DNA of 64,000 nucleotides from Thermogemmatispora aurantia (GTDB taxonomy: Bacteria; Chloroflexota; Ktedonobacteria; Ktedonobacterales; Ktedonobacteraceae): positions 1,039,319 to 1,103,318 of the forward strand of contig NZ_BKZV01000001.1 in NCBI RefSeq assembly GCF_008974285.1. Direction: 5' to 3'. Below, one piece after another: positions 36,389 through 44,589 of this stretch (its first letter is position 1; every line of letters starts with the position of its first letter). Position numbers and translations under genes: made by a program. Under the pieces are notes generated by a model, which had not been told where the DNA came from, ran no database searches, and saw only the letters and a list, made by a program, of their open reading frames with translations.

Positions 36389-37903
36389 GTGTTCAGGCTC
36401 GTTGAAAAGCGCTATCTCTTCCTGGCGCTCTCGCTGCTGGTGATCGTACCTGGTACCCTATCCCTGATCATCAAAGGGCTTAATGTTGGCATCGACTTCG
36501 CTGGCGGATCTTCTCTCAGCCTGCGACCAGAAAAGCAGCTAACTATCACAACCGTGCGTAACCTGCTCAGACCCTTCCCGCTTAAGGATGTGCAGGTCCA
36601 GCTCGGCAACGATCAGACGCTGGCCGGCAAGGGTACGGTCTGGGTACGTTTGAATACGACCATCGACAGTACAGTTCAGAACGCGATCAAGAAGGATCTG
36701 CAGACACTCTATAAGAGCACGAGTCTGGGGATTACCTTCGATGACCTGGTCTACAGCGGAAAGAAGGTCACGATCGTCACGGTGACCAACTTCCCCACAG
36801 GGGTCACCCCCAAGGTGGAAGACATCCGTAATGCTCTGAGCAAGCTGCCTAATACAACCGATACGACGCAGGCCACCTCCTCTAGCAGTGTCTCATCAGC
36901 CACTCCTACGCCGACCTCGGGGCCTTCGGTAGCGCGCACGCCGACCCCAACGGCCAGCGCCCCAACCAAGGCGACAGCTACGGCTGCGGCTCAGGCTACG
37001 GCTACGGCTACGGCCAAGCAGGTGACGCCTACGGCCACGGCTACGGCTACGGTTACGGCCACGGCAACCGCCACGCCAGCGAGCAGCTCCAATAGTAACG
37101 CGGCCACTATCCCGGTCAAGGTTATGGACATCCGTCAGGGGACCACGACCCAGACGATCAATATTCTGACAGTGACCCCTCTGGATCCGAATCTGCAGGC
37201 CGCGATCGAAGGAGCCTTTATTAATCAGGGCAATACCTACGTGCAGCTGCTCCAGACGGCCACTGTTCAGGGGTCGGTGGCAGCAGATACACAGCGCAAT
37301 GCTATTCTGGCAGTTGTCGCAGCCTCCATTTTGATCCTGCTGTATATCTGGTTCGCCTTCCGCAAGGTGCCGCGTCCCTGGCGCTATGGTGTCTGCGCCG
37401 TGCTCGCGCTGGTGCACGACGTGCTGGTGGTGCTGGGGGTCTCTTCGATTCTGGGCTGGGCGGTTGGGTTCCAGGTTGACTCGCTCTTTATCACCGCTTT
37501 GCTCACGGTGATCGGCTTCTCGGTCCACGACACCATTGTGGTTTTTGACCGCATCCGTGAGAACATGCAGCGACGCACCGTTGAAACTTTCGAGGAGGTG
37601 GTGAATGCCAGTCTGATCCAAACAATGGCGCGCTCGCTGAACACTTCGCTGACGGTGCTCTTCACGCTGGCTGCACTGACGCTTTTTGGCGGCGTCTCGA
37701 TCCGACCTTTCACGGGAACGCTGCTGCTCGGCATCTTCAGCGGCACGTACTCGTCTATCTTTAACGCCAGTATGCTGCTGGTGATCTGGGAGAAAGGCGA
37801 GCTTGGTCTGAGCTGGCTACGAGCCCGTTTCGGCGGTGCAGGTGCAACTGCTCCGAGTGGGCGCCGCGCTCGCGAGCGCGAGCTGACTTCGACCCGCGGC
37901 TAA
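36389..37903 (+). CDS. secF: Protein translocase subunit SecF with Thr/Ala-repeat insertion
   Basis: Predicted 504-aa partner of SecD, long for a SecF (commonly about 300-350). The normal signatures are present: GIDFAGGSSL after TM1 and TVIGFSVHDTIVVFDRIREN in TM4. Residues about 155-239, in the extracytoplasmic loop between TM1 and TM2, are an added low-complexity tract of Thr, Ala, Ser and Pro (repeats of TAT/ATA, TPTPT), explaining part of the extra length. GTG start with AGAGGAGG upstream. Operon with secD. Confidence 0.95.
   Translation: MFRLVEKRYLFLALSLLVIVPGTLSLIIKGLNVGIDFAGGSSLSLRPEKQLTITTVRNLLRPFPLKDVQVQLGNDQTLAGKGTVWVRLNTTIDSTVQNAIKKDLQTLYKSTSLGITFDDLVYSGKKVTIVTVTNFPTGVTPKVEDIRNALSKLPNTTDTTQATSSSSVSSATPTPTSGPSVARTPTPTASAPTKATATAAAQATATATAKQVTPTATATATVTATATATPASSSNSNAATIPVKVMDIRQGTTTQTINILTVTPLDPNLQAAIEGAFINQGNTYVQLLQTATVQGSVAADTQRNAILAVVAASILILLYIWFAFRKVPRPWRYGVCAVLALVHDVLVVLGVSSILGWAVGFQVDSLFITALLTVIGFSVHDTIVVFDRIRENMQRRTVETFEEVVNASLIQTMARSLNTSLTVLFTLAALTLFGGVSIRPFTGTLLLGIFSGTYSSIFNASMLLVIWEKGELGLSWLRARFGGAGATAPSGRRARERELTSTRG
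36970..37075. repeat. Imperfect ACGGCT/ACGGCC tandem repeat in secF
   Basis: Repeated hexamers (GCTACG, GCCACG variants) encoding the Ala-Thr tract of SecF. The regular unit makes length variation between strains likely. Confidence 0.7.
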
Positions 37904-38049
37904 CCTGCCGATCCCACCTGCGAAGCATGTGCCTGGTTCGCCTTTCCTGACTTGAGCGAGCAAGCGATGCAGGCGGAAGCACACGTAAGAAAGCATCAAC
38001 TAGCTACCCTTCAGGTCTCTCCTGAACGGGTAAGAGGTAGAGAACGGTT

Positions 38050-38994
38050 ATGCTCACCGGCATTGACCATGTGATCATTGGGGTCAAGGATCTGGAGGGG
38101 GCGAGTGCTCTCTTCAGCGAGCAGCTGGGTTTGACCGTCTCTGGCGGCGGGCGCCACCCCGCCGCCGGGACGGCTAATCGTATTATTGTGATCGGCGACA
38201 CCTATCTGGAACTGATTACGGTGATAGCGCCGGATGAGGCTCAGCCTGCTATGCTGGAACGCCTCGCCAAGGGAGAAGGCTATTGGAACTTTGCTCTGGC
38301 GTCCGATGCGATTGAGGCAGATTGCCAGCGAATGCGAGCACGCGGGGTGCCCGTGCTAGGTCCCACACGTGGAGAGCTGCGAGCCACCGATGGCCGCTCT
38401 CGCTCCTGGCTACGCGCCGATATCGAGCGCCCCGACCTGGCTCAGCGCTATCCTTTCCTGATCCAGCACGACAGCAGCGGAGAGGAGCGCCGTTTTCGTC
38501 TTGCTGGCTGGCAGCAGCCACCTCACCACCCATTGGGGGCAGTGCGCGTCTCCAGTGTGACGATCGCTGTGGCCGATCTGGACGAGGGCCGGCGGCGCTT
38601 CAGCCATATCTATGGGCTGGAGGCCTCTCCTCCCTACACAGGCGAGGCCGACCACTGGGAAGCACTCCTGGCGGCTTTTCCTCTGGGTAATGGCTTCCAG
38701 AGCTTTGAACTGGCCGCTCCTCTAGCGCAGGCCAGCGCTGAGAACTCGCTCGTTGATCCGCCTCTGAGCCGGGACCAGCTTTTGCCGGAGCCAGCCAGTC
38801 TGATGCACTTTCTCCAGCAGGTGGGCGAGAATCTCTGTCGGATGACGCTGGAGGTTGCCGATCTGCAAACAGCCCGGCGCTATCTGGACCAGCACGGAGT
38901 AACTTATATGCTCCAGGAGCAGCCTCAAGCAGCCCTCTGGATTCATCCAGACTTTACGTGCGGAGCTGCTATTGTGCTACACGAACTTTCCTGA
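38050..38994 (+). CDS. VOC-superfamily protein (glyoxalase-like)
   Basis: Predicted 314-aa protein of two beta-alpha-beta-beta-beta halves. The first begins with GIDHVIIGVKDLEGASALFSE, the glyoxalase_3-like start with a potential metal-binding His, and the second with VRVSSVTIAVADLDEGRRRF. The metal-ligand set of glyoxalase I or extradiol dioxygenases cannot be traced completely, so the activity is open. It may follow secDF in the same transcript (146 bp spacing). Soluble. Confidence 0.75.
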   Translation: MLTGIDHVIIGVKDLEGASALFSEQLGLTVSGGGRHPAAGTANRIIVIGDTYLELITVIAPDEAQPAMLERLAKGEGYWNFALASDAIEADCQRMRARGVPVLGPTRGELRATDGRSRSWLRADIERPDLAQRYPFLIQHDSSGEERRFRLAGWQQPPHHPLGAVRVSSVTIAVADLDEGRRRFSHIYGLEASPPYTGEADHWEALLAAFPLGNGFQSFELAAPLAQASAENSLVDPPLSRDQLLPEPASLMHFLQQVGENLCRMTLEVADLQTARRYLDQHGVTYMLQEQPQAALWIHPDFTCGAAIVLHELS

Positions 38995-39125
38995 GTGATC
39001 AGAAAGGAAAGCCAGCACTTAGAAGTAGATCAGAGCACTGGAGCAGAAGTGAGCAGCGGCGGAGCAGACGAGGCGTAGAGCCGGGCCGGTAGCGATCCGG
39101 CTGAGCTACCTGTTTCAGCCTCCTC

Positions 39126-39767
39126 CTACTCCGCCGCTGCGATTTGAAAGCGCAGCTTTCGCTTGAAGACTTTCTCGAACAGATCGGCTTTTTCGTGAGC
39201 CTGGTCAAGCTCCTCATCAAGATCAGCCAGGGGGCGTGTCCAGAGTTGAATGGTCCAGCGCTCCCGGGTGCACTCCTCGGGCACACTGGCCAGACGCAGG
39301 ACACGAGCATCGTGGTTGTAGTCGAGGGCATCAGCAATGCGCAAGAGGGCCGCAAGCATGGAGACGCGCTTACGCGCTGGGCGGCTCATGACCGCATATT
39401 CCTCGTGAGCCAGACTCGGTAAGGCTCGCCGATGATAGCGTGCAATGCAAGCAATTTCGTGACGCTCCTCGTCGGAAAAGTCAGGGAGCGGGGTCTCTTT
39501 GATGAGACGGAAGGAATGCTTGTGGTGACGCCGCTCTTCAACGAGCATGCCTGTGTTGTGTAAGAGGGCTGCGCGCTCGAGCAGGCGCAGGGCTTTGGTA
39601 TCAAGTCTATGCAACGGTTCTGTGGCCGCAAAGAGCTGCAAGGAGAGGCGCGCCACATGACGGGCATGGGGCCAGTCTTCGACTTGCAATCCCCCGCTGA
39701 GCTGCAACTCTTCGGGTGTGGGCTGAGGAAGTTGCCACCACTCTAATTGATCTTCTATGGAATGCAT
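39126..39767 (-). CDS. HD-like (PPX C-terminal-type) protein, degenerate HD motif
   Basis: Predicted 213-aa protein resembling the detached C-terminal domain of Ppx/GppA phosphatases: HARHVARLSLQLF, then LLHNTGMLVEERRHHKHSFRLI, then ARYHRRALP and LRIADALDYNH. The metal-binding HD pair normally at LLHD is HN here, so metal binding may be lost or altered, while other His residues remain. It is the third gene of a polyphosphate-type cluster with the PPX-CHAD and CHAD genes on the same strand. ATG 39767 follows AAGGTGG. Confidence 0.8.
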   Translation of the reverse strand: MHSIEDQLEWWQLPQPTPEELQLSGGLQVEDWPHARHVARLSLQLFAATEPLHRLDTKALRLLERAALLHNTGMLVEERRHHKHSFRLIKETPLPDFSDEERHEIACIARYHRRALPSLAHEEYAVMSRPARKRVSMLAALLRIADALDYNHDARVLRLASVPEECTRERWTIQLWTRPLADLDEELDQAHEKADLFEKVFKRKLRFQIAAAE

Positions 39768-39941
39768 GCGGTATACCCACCTTTATACGCCACGCTCTTC
39801 AACAGACCATGCTTTGTAGCATAGTTTTAACCCGGCGTTTACTATCCCTTTACCTGTTCTTATTGTACACCAGATTGACGAAGACTGCCGTGCAGAGAAA
39901 AAAACCAGCTTGCGAAGGCCTGAGAAGGTCACTCCGTTCCG

Positions 39942-40463
39942 CTAGCTACGTAAGAGGGCTTGCAGCTCTTGACGAAAGTGACGAGCTTCAAGCTCGCGCC
40001 AATGTTGACGGAAGGTGAAGAAATGCACTTCGCGCTCTTGGAGGAGACGCGGTAGCAAGTGACGGAGGCTCTCCTGGACCGCAGGAGGTGGCTCCCCCAG
40101 GGCCTGGAGAAGGCTTGCGGTCTCCGCTACCTCATCAGCAACGTCCTGTCCGATCAGTATTCCTTTGAGCAAGGCAATGAGCACATCATGATCGTGGAGT
40201 CTTCCCAGCTCTTCTTGCAGTTGTTCCAGCTCTGCGAGAACAGCATGACACTCCTGCGGTAACATCTCCTGGAATAGCTCCAGCGTATAGCGAAGCCGTT
40301 TGACAGCAATACGCAGATGGTGCTGGTGCAGCGTGTCGCGCGGATCATCCGCCGCCTGGCTCCAGCTATAGAGTTCCTCTAAGCGCTGCAAGGCGATCAG
40401 TCGCGCATTGTGTGCGGCGGGAGCACAGGGATCAAGACCTTTGACAGGCTGGGCTTTGGCCAT
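39942..40463 (-). CDS. CHAD-domain protein (second half of a split CHAD)
   Basis: Predicted 173-aa all-helical protein. LHQHHLRIAVKRLRYTLELF carries the conserved His and basic residues that start each CHAD half; GRLHDHDVLIALL matches the 'LGxxxDxxV' element. CHAD domains bind inorganic polyphosphate and usually have two such halves. Only one is found here, and the other is the C-terminus of the preceding gene, 3 bp upstream (TAAGGAATG), so the two products probably pair. Confidence 0.82.
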   Translation of the reverse strand: MAKAQPVKGLDPCAPAAHNARLIALQRLEELYSWSQAADDPRDTLHQHHLRIAVKRLRYTLELFQEMLPQECHAVLAELEQLQEELGRLHDHDVLIALLKGILIGQDVADEVAETASLLQALGEPPPAVQESLRHLLPRLLQEREVHFFTFRQHWRELEARHFRQELQALLRS

Positions 40464-40466
40464 TCC

Positions 40467-41924
40467 TTAACACTCCTCTTCTGCAAAGCAGGCCAGCAGT
40501 TGTGCACGCAATGTCTCGCCATCTAGCTCGCGCAGATGCTCCTCTAGAGCGGCGACTTGCTGAGCACGTTGCTCCTCCAGCAGGGCCAGCAGCCACAGGA
40601 GCGCCGGTCGATCGTCAGTCCCAGCTTCTGTCAGCAGTGCCTGCAGGTTCAGCAACAGGACGTCGCTGTCGCGCACAGTGCCGAGGAGAGCTGCGGTTTT
40701 TTTGAGGCGGCGATAGAGCTTCTTGAAGGCCACAGGCTCTAGATAGCCTTGATAGGCGTCAAGAGCCGCCCGCAGACGCCGCGAAGCCACACGCATCTTA
40801 TGGATCGCTTCCTCATCAGCTTCCTTTAAGAGGAGGCGACGCCAGGAGAGCATTTTCTCCAGGCGCTCAGTAAGGAGACGCCGACCATAGGCAAGAAAAT
40901 TGTCCGGGCTGGCCCCCTCGGTAACTTGCTGCTGGCCCTGGGTCCGATCCTGACCGCCGACGGCTCCCTGCCTCTCAACCTCGTGCAGCCAAGCCGGCCC
41001 GTAGCGCTCATAGGCTAGCAAAGCTCCCTCGCGAATGCCGTGGGGACTAATCAGTAGCTGATCCAACCCTAGACGCGCCAGCAGGGAGCGCAAGATGAGA
41101 GCACCAGCCGGGAGAATGCGGGCCCGTTTATAAGGCTGGCCATAGCGTTGGGCGATTTCGCTCGCCGAGAGGGCCGCCAGCAGTCCCTCGCATTGAGCTA
41201 AGTCATCGCCGCTCAGGGAGCGCTGGTTAGTCGGCAGGCCAAAGGCCCGTTCAGCCAGCAGCCAAAGAGAATTGGCGCTGCCACCAGTGGCAACCAGCAC
41301 GGGCGGGTAGTATGGGATGGTGAGCGTTTGCAGGTAATCTTGTAGAAAGGCTCGCGCGCGAGCACGTTCCTGACGGGTCGGAGGATCGGAAGTCAGATAG
41401 CGATCAAGCAGCCAGCCGGAGCCAATGGGCAGGGAGCGACGCCAGGTAATCTGCCCGTCGCGGGCAGTGACCAGTTCGGTGCTTCCGCCACCCAGGTCAA
41501 CGACTCCGAGGTCAATGGGAGCTCGGCCTGTACGATAGAGTTCGTAGGTGGCCCCATAGAAGGTCAAAACGGCCTCTGCCTCGCCACTGATGAGGGCAAC
41601 AGGGAGCGCTACCTGCTGCTCAATTCGTTCGAGGAAATTTTCTCGATTGCTGGCCCGGCGAATGGCCTCGGTGGCAATCAGAAGGATGGTTTCAGCTCCC
41701 AGGCGGCGAGCAAGGGCAACGTAGTGCGCAATGACCGCTAAGGCCTGTTCTATCTTTTCCTCAGAGATGGCGCCGCTGGCGTTGACGCTCTCCCCGAGCC
41801 GCGTAAGGTCGAGTTCATCGGCAAGAATGTCCAGGTGATCAGGCCAGCAACGGGCAACTACGATGTGAATGGTGTTGCTACCGATGTCAATGGCCGCTCG
41901 AATTGGCCGCGACTCTGCTCCCAT
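40467..41924 (-). CDS. Exopolyphosphatase (PPX/GppA) fused to a half CHAD domain
   Basis: Predicted 485-aa protein. Residues 1-about 310 are the Ppx/GppA actin-like phosphatase fold, with AAIDIGSNTIHIVVA, ATEAIRRASN, GVVDLGGGSTELV and VATGGSANSL; these hydrolyse polyphosphate or (p)ppGpp. Residues about 355-485 are the first CHAD half (AIHKMRVASRRLRAALDAYQ, LLGTVRDSDVLLLNL). The PPX C-terminal HD part is missing from this protein and appears as the separate gene at 39126-39767. Likely role: polyphosphate turnover. Confidence 0.9.
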   Translation of the reverse strand: MGAESRPIRAAIDIGSNTIHIVVARCWPDHLDILADELDLTRLGESVNASGAISEEKIEQALAVIAHYVALARRLGAETILLIATEAIRRASNRENFLERIEQQVALPVALISGEAEAVLTFYGATYELYRTGRAPIDLGVVDLGGGSTELVTARDGQITWRRSLPIGSGWLLDRYLTSDPPTRQERARARAFLQDYLQTLTIPYYPPVLVATGGSANSLWLLAERAFGLPTNQRSLSGDDLAQCEGLLAALSASEIAQRYGQPYKRARILPAGALILRSLLARLGLDQLLISPHGIREGALLAYERYGPAWLHEVERQGAVGGQDRTQGQQQVTEGASPDNFLAYGRRLLTERLEKMLSWRRLLLKEADEEAIHKMRVASRRLRAALDAYQGYLEPVAFKKLYRRLKKTAALLGTVRDSDVLLLNLQALLTEAGTDDRPALLWLLALLEEQRAQQVAALEEHLRELDGETLRAQLLACFAEEEC

Positions 41925-42155
41925 AGGTGCTTGTCTCGCTCTCTCTGCAGGACCTGCTCTTTCTTACAGCCCGGTCTCCTTGAGACCACTCGATTGGCCA
42001 GCTCCCTCGCGCTGCGCTGGCCGCTGGCAGAAACCAGGCCATCTCTCAGGCGAACCGACAATTGGCCGCTTTTGTCTCATTATAGCACGCTTGCCAGCGG
42101 GCCGGAGAAGAGGGCCGGGATAAGCAGCCAATTGAAAAATTCTTCGGGAAACCCC
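41925..42155. other. Intergenic region upstream of tRNA-Leu
   Basis: No gene is supportable; it should contain the promoter of the PPX-CHAD operon on the minus strand. Confidence 0.35.
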
Positions 42156-42184
42156 TTGACAGAAAGCTCAAGTTGGAGTAATAT
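42156..42184 (+). promoter_or_regulatory. Promoter of tRNA-Leu
   Basis: TTGACA (42156-42161), 17-bp spacer, TAATAT (42179-42184): close to sigma-70 consensus, about 60 bp upstream of the tRNA. Confidence 0.8.
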
Positions 42185-42244
42185 AGCGTCACGGAACCGA
42201 AAGCCCTACCGCTCAGGCAGATGGGCAGCGGACCACAAGCGCAA

Positions 42245-42330
42245 GCCGAAGTGGTGAAACTGGTAGACACGCAACGTTCAGGGCGTTGTGCCTTACCACG
42301 GGCGTGTGGGTTCGAATCCCACCTTCGGCA
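42245..42330 (+). tRNA. tRNA-Leu (anticodon CAG)
   Basis: 86-nt class II tRNA. Acceptor GCCGAAG pairs with CTTCGGC; the anticodon stem CAACG/CGTTG holds the loop TTCAGGG with CAG; a long variable arm follows; the T arm is GTGGGTTCGAATCCCAC. The discriminator is A (Leu identity). CC follows but not the full CCA, so CCA completion is by enzyme. Confidence 0.97.
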
Positions 42331-42339
42331 CCTCTTTTA

Positions 42340-42397
42340 GACTGCCACATGTGAGCAGGCTCTGCAAGCTCCTTTGCATGTGGCAGTCGCTTTTTTT
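42340..42397 (+). terminator. Rho-independent terminator of tRNA-Leu
   Basis: GACTGCCACATG at 42340-42351 pairs with CATGTGGCAGTC at 42377-42388, followed by GC and seven Ts. Confidence 0.9.
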
Positions 42398-42551
42398 GCT
42401 CCTTCGCCGACAGCGGCTGGCACTCTCTGGCATCCCCCTCCCAGGGCTTGGTACCCCTCAGCAGGCAATGGCCATCCCTCTCTCTGGCTTTCTCTCCCCT
42501 GCCCAAGACCACCACAAGCGACTTTGAGCGGGAAGACCAAAATCTGGCTTT

Positions 42552-43172
42552 TTAGTGCAGTGCCCCAAGGTAGTTGAGGAGAAGAGTCTGGAGATCGTCC
42601 TGCACGTCCCCATCAAGCCATTGCTCTAGCGCAACGCGCAGGATAGCCACATGAGTCGCCACCAACAGGCGAAGTTGGCCATACTCATACGTCCCTCCCG
42701 CGCGTTCCTGGAGGAGATCACAGAAAGCCGTTTCGGCCTCCAAAAGGGCATAGAGGTAGAATGCAGCCACCGATGGAACCTGGCGGGCGATCTGATAGCG
42801 AAGCAGGAAACTGTGGCGCTGTTGCTGGTAGAGCTGAGCAATGTGCAACACGGCAGCTCTTAGCGCCATGCGCGCAGCCTCATCCTCTGACTGCACCTTC
42901 GGCAGGGTACGCAGATACTCTAGCCCGGCCCTCATGACGGTGCGCGTTGGCCCCAGTAAAACTTCTTCCTTAGATGGAAAGTAGCGGAAGAAGGTGCGTG
43001 GCGAGATCATGACTGCTTCGGCAATGTCTTGAATCGAGGTCTGCTCGTAGCCACGCTGCAGAAAGAGTTTGAGCGCAGCCTGCTCGATCGCTTCCTGAAG
43101 CAGGCGCTTCTTGCGCTCCCGTAGGCCAGGCTGCCCAAGCTGATTCTGTTGCGAAATGGCTGTATCACTCAT
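42552..43172 (-). CDS. TetR-family transcriptional regulator
   Basis: Predicted 206-aa repressor. The N-terminal helix-turn-helix is typical: IEQAALKLFLQRGYEQTSIQDIAEAVMISPRTFFRYFPSKEEVLL. The C-terminal ligand-binding half is of the usual length. It is divergent from the SDR gene, with two short palindromes in the shared promoter, so it most likely represses that gene and itself. The inducer is unknown. Confidence 0.92.
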   Translation of the reverse strand: MSDTAISQQNQLGQPGLRERKKRLLQEAIEQAALKLFLQRGYEQTSIQDIAEAVMISPRTFFRYFPSKEEVLLGPTRTVMRAGLEYLRTLPKVQSEDEAARMALRAAVLHIAQLYQQQRHSFLLRYQIARQVPSVAAFYLYALLEAETAFCDLLQERAGGTYEYGQLRLLVATHVAILRVALEQWLDGDVQDDLQTLLLNYLGALH

Positions 43173-43188
43173 TTCCTTTTGTCTTTCA

Positions 43189-43218
43189 TTGACTTTTGTC
43201 AGTTAGTGACATTATAAT
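43189..43218 (+). promoter_or_regulatory. SDR promoter with overlapping TGAC palindromes
   Basis: TTGACT (43189-43194), 18-bp spacer, TATAAT (43213-43218). The spacer contains TGAC-N4-GTCA (overlapping the -35) and GTCA-N5-TGAC at 43198-43210, candidate TetR operator half-sites. Confidence 0.7.
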
Positions 43219-43380
43219 GCGAACAAGCGGCGTTGACAACCAGCCCGCACGTGCACTGACGCCGCAGCTCTGGCCGTCAAGCGCCGCCTGGATCTGGCAA
43301 CGAGCAAGGATGGCTCAGCGTTTCTCTTCCAATTCCCACTTTCTGATGTCTCAGCTTAGCAGAGAAGGAGTAAGCAAGAG

Positions 43381-44148
43381 ATGATGCGCTTCGAGCAACA
43401 GGTCGCCGTGGTGACAGGAGCCGCGTCGGGCATCGGTCGCGCACTGGTGCAGCGCCTGACTAGCGAAGGGGCTGCGGTGGTCGCCGTCGATATTGTCGAG
43501 GAGCCGTTGCAGGCACTGGTGGCGGAATTGCAAGGGCAGGGGGCAAAGCTCTGCGCCTGCCGCGCCGATGTGGCTTCGGAGAGCGGCGTTGAGGCCATGC
43601 TGACCACTGCTACCTCGACCTACGGGCGGCTCGATATCCTGTGCAATAATGCAGGGATCATGGATCTCATGACACCCGCCGCCGAGGTCCCCTTAGAGTT
43701 GTGGGAGCGCGTGCTGGCTGTGAACTTATATGGTCCTTTCTTGGCCTGTCGCCGGGCTATTCCGCTTTTTCTGGAGCAGGGCGGCGGCACGATTGTGAAC
43801 ACGGCCTCCGAGGCTGGTCTGCGCGGTGGCGCCGCCGGTACCCCTTACACCGTCTCCAAGCACGGCTTGATCGGCCTGACCCGCAGCATCGCCTTCCACT
43901 ATGGTGAGCGTGGTATCCGCTGCAACGCTGTTTGCCCGGGCGCGGTGGCGACAGCCATTGGCCTGGGACAGGGGGCGCCAAGCCAGTCTGGCCTGGAGCG
44001 CGTTGGGGCTTTTATTCATGCCAGTGCCCCTTCGCGTGTAGCTACTCCCGACGAGATCGCTGCGGCCATCGCTTTTCTGGCCTCCAAAGAGGCAAGCTAC
44101 ATTAATGGGGCCATTCTGCCCGTCGATGGGGGCTGGCTAGCGGCCTGA
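43381..44148 (+). CDS. Short-chain dehydrogenase/reductase (SDR)
   Basis: Predicted 255-aa NAD(P)-dependent oxidoreductase of the classical SDR family. Cofactor motif TGAASGIG near residue 14, NNAG around 90, catalytic Ser in VNTASEAG and YTVSK (Tyr/Lys). The end (YINGAILPVDGGW) is the family standard. AGAAGGAG lies about 10 bp ahead of ATG 43381. The substrate is unknown. Control by the divergent TetR protein is likely. Confidence 0.93.
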   Translation: MMRFEQQVAVVTGAASGIGRALVQRLTSEGAAVVAVDIVEEPLQALVAELQGQGAKLCACRADVASESGVEAMLTTATSTYGRLDILCNNAGIMDLMTPAAEVPLELWERVLAVNLYGPFLACRRAIPLFLEQGGGTIVNTASEAGLRGGAAGTPYTVSKHGLIGLTRSIAFHYGERGIRCNAVCPGAVATAIGLGQGAPSQSGLERVGAFIHASAPSRVATPDEIAAAIAFLASKEASYINGAILPVDGGWLAA

Positions 44149-44165
44149 GCTATGCCTCCGCCGAA

Positions 44166-44205
44166 GAGCCGTCGGAGCCCGGCAGCTCTCTAGCTCCGGC
44201 GGCTC
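44166..44205 (+). terminator. Terminator of the SDR gene
   Basis: GAGCCGTCGGAGC / GCTCCGGCGGCTC hairpin with a single mismatch, followed by CTTTCTTT. Confidence 0.75.
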
Positions 44206-44422
44206 CTTTCTTTGCTCTCTCCCCTTCTGGGTAGTGTCAGGCGAAGGGCATTATCCGCACCGGTTGATAGATAGATGCTTACCCTCTTCCCCAAACTGAT
44301 CGTATTTGCTCATCTGTCGCCTTCAGCCAGCCAGAGAAGGGCGCTGCCGGCCATCAAGCATGGCTCATCAACAGGATGCATATGGTATGATTCTTTCAGT
44401 AGAAGACTGAGCGCTTCTCATT

Positions 44423-44521
44423 GGACCTGGGGGAGCTCGGGCAACCGGGCTGAGAGGGCCCCTGTCAGCGGGGCCGACCCCTCGAACCTGACCCGGGTAA
44501 TACCGGCGGAGGGAAGGGTCC
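44423..44521 (+). ncRNA. TPP (thi-box) riboswitch of thiC
   Basis: Contains the canonical thi-box elements: GGGCTGAGAGGGC, then CGACCC, then GAACCTGACCCGGGTAATACCGGCGGAGGGAA, with closing stem GGACC (44423-44427) / GGTCC (44517-44521). It binds thiamine pyrophosphate and represses thiC. The start codon lies about 70 bp downstream. The 250 bp before it hold no gene. Confidence 0.95.
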
Positions 44522-44589
44522 GTCTGGCCGCCCAACCCGCTGCCGGTTCCCCTTCAGGTCAGTCTCAGACAATGACCGGAGGTGGAACA

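Noticed and set aside
44275..44589. Upstream extension of the thiC frame
   Set aside because: It translates the TPP riboswitch; GTG 44590 has GGAGG and gives the normal N-terminus.
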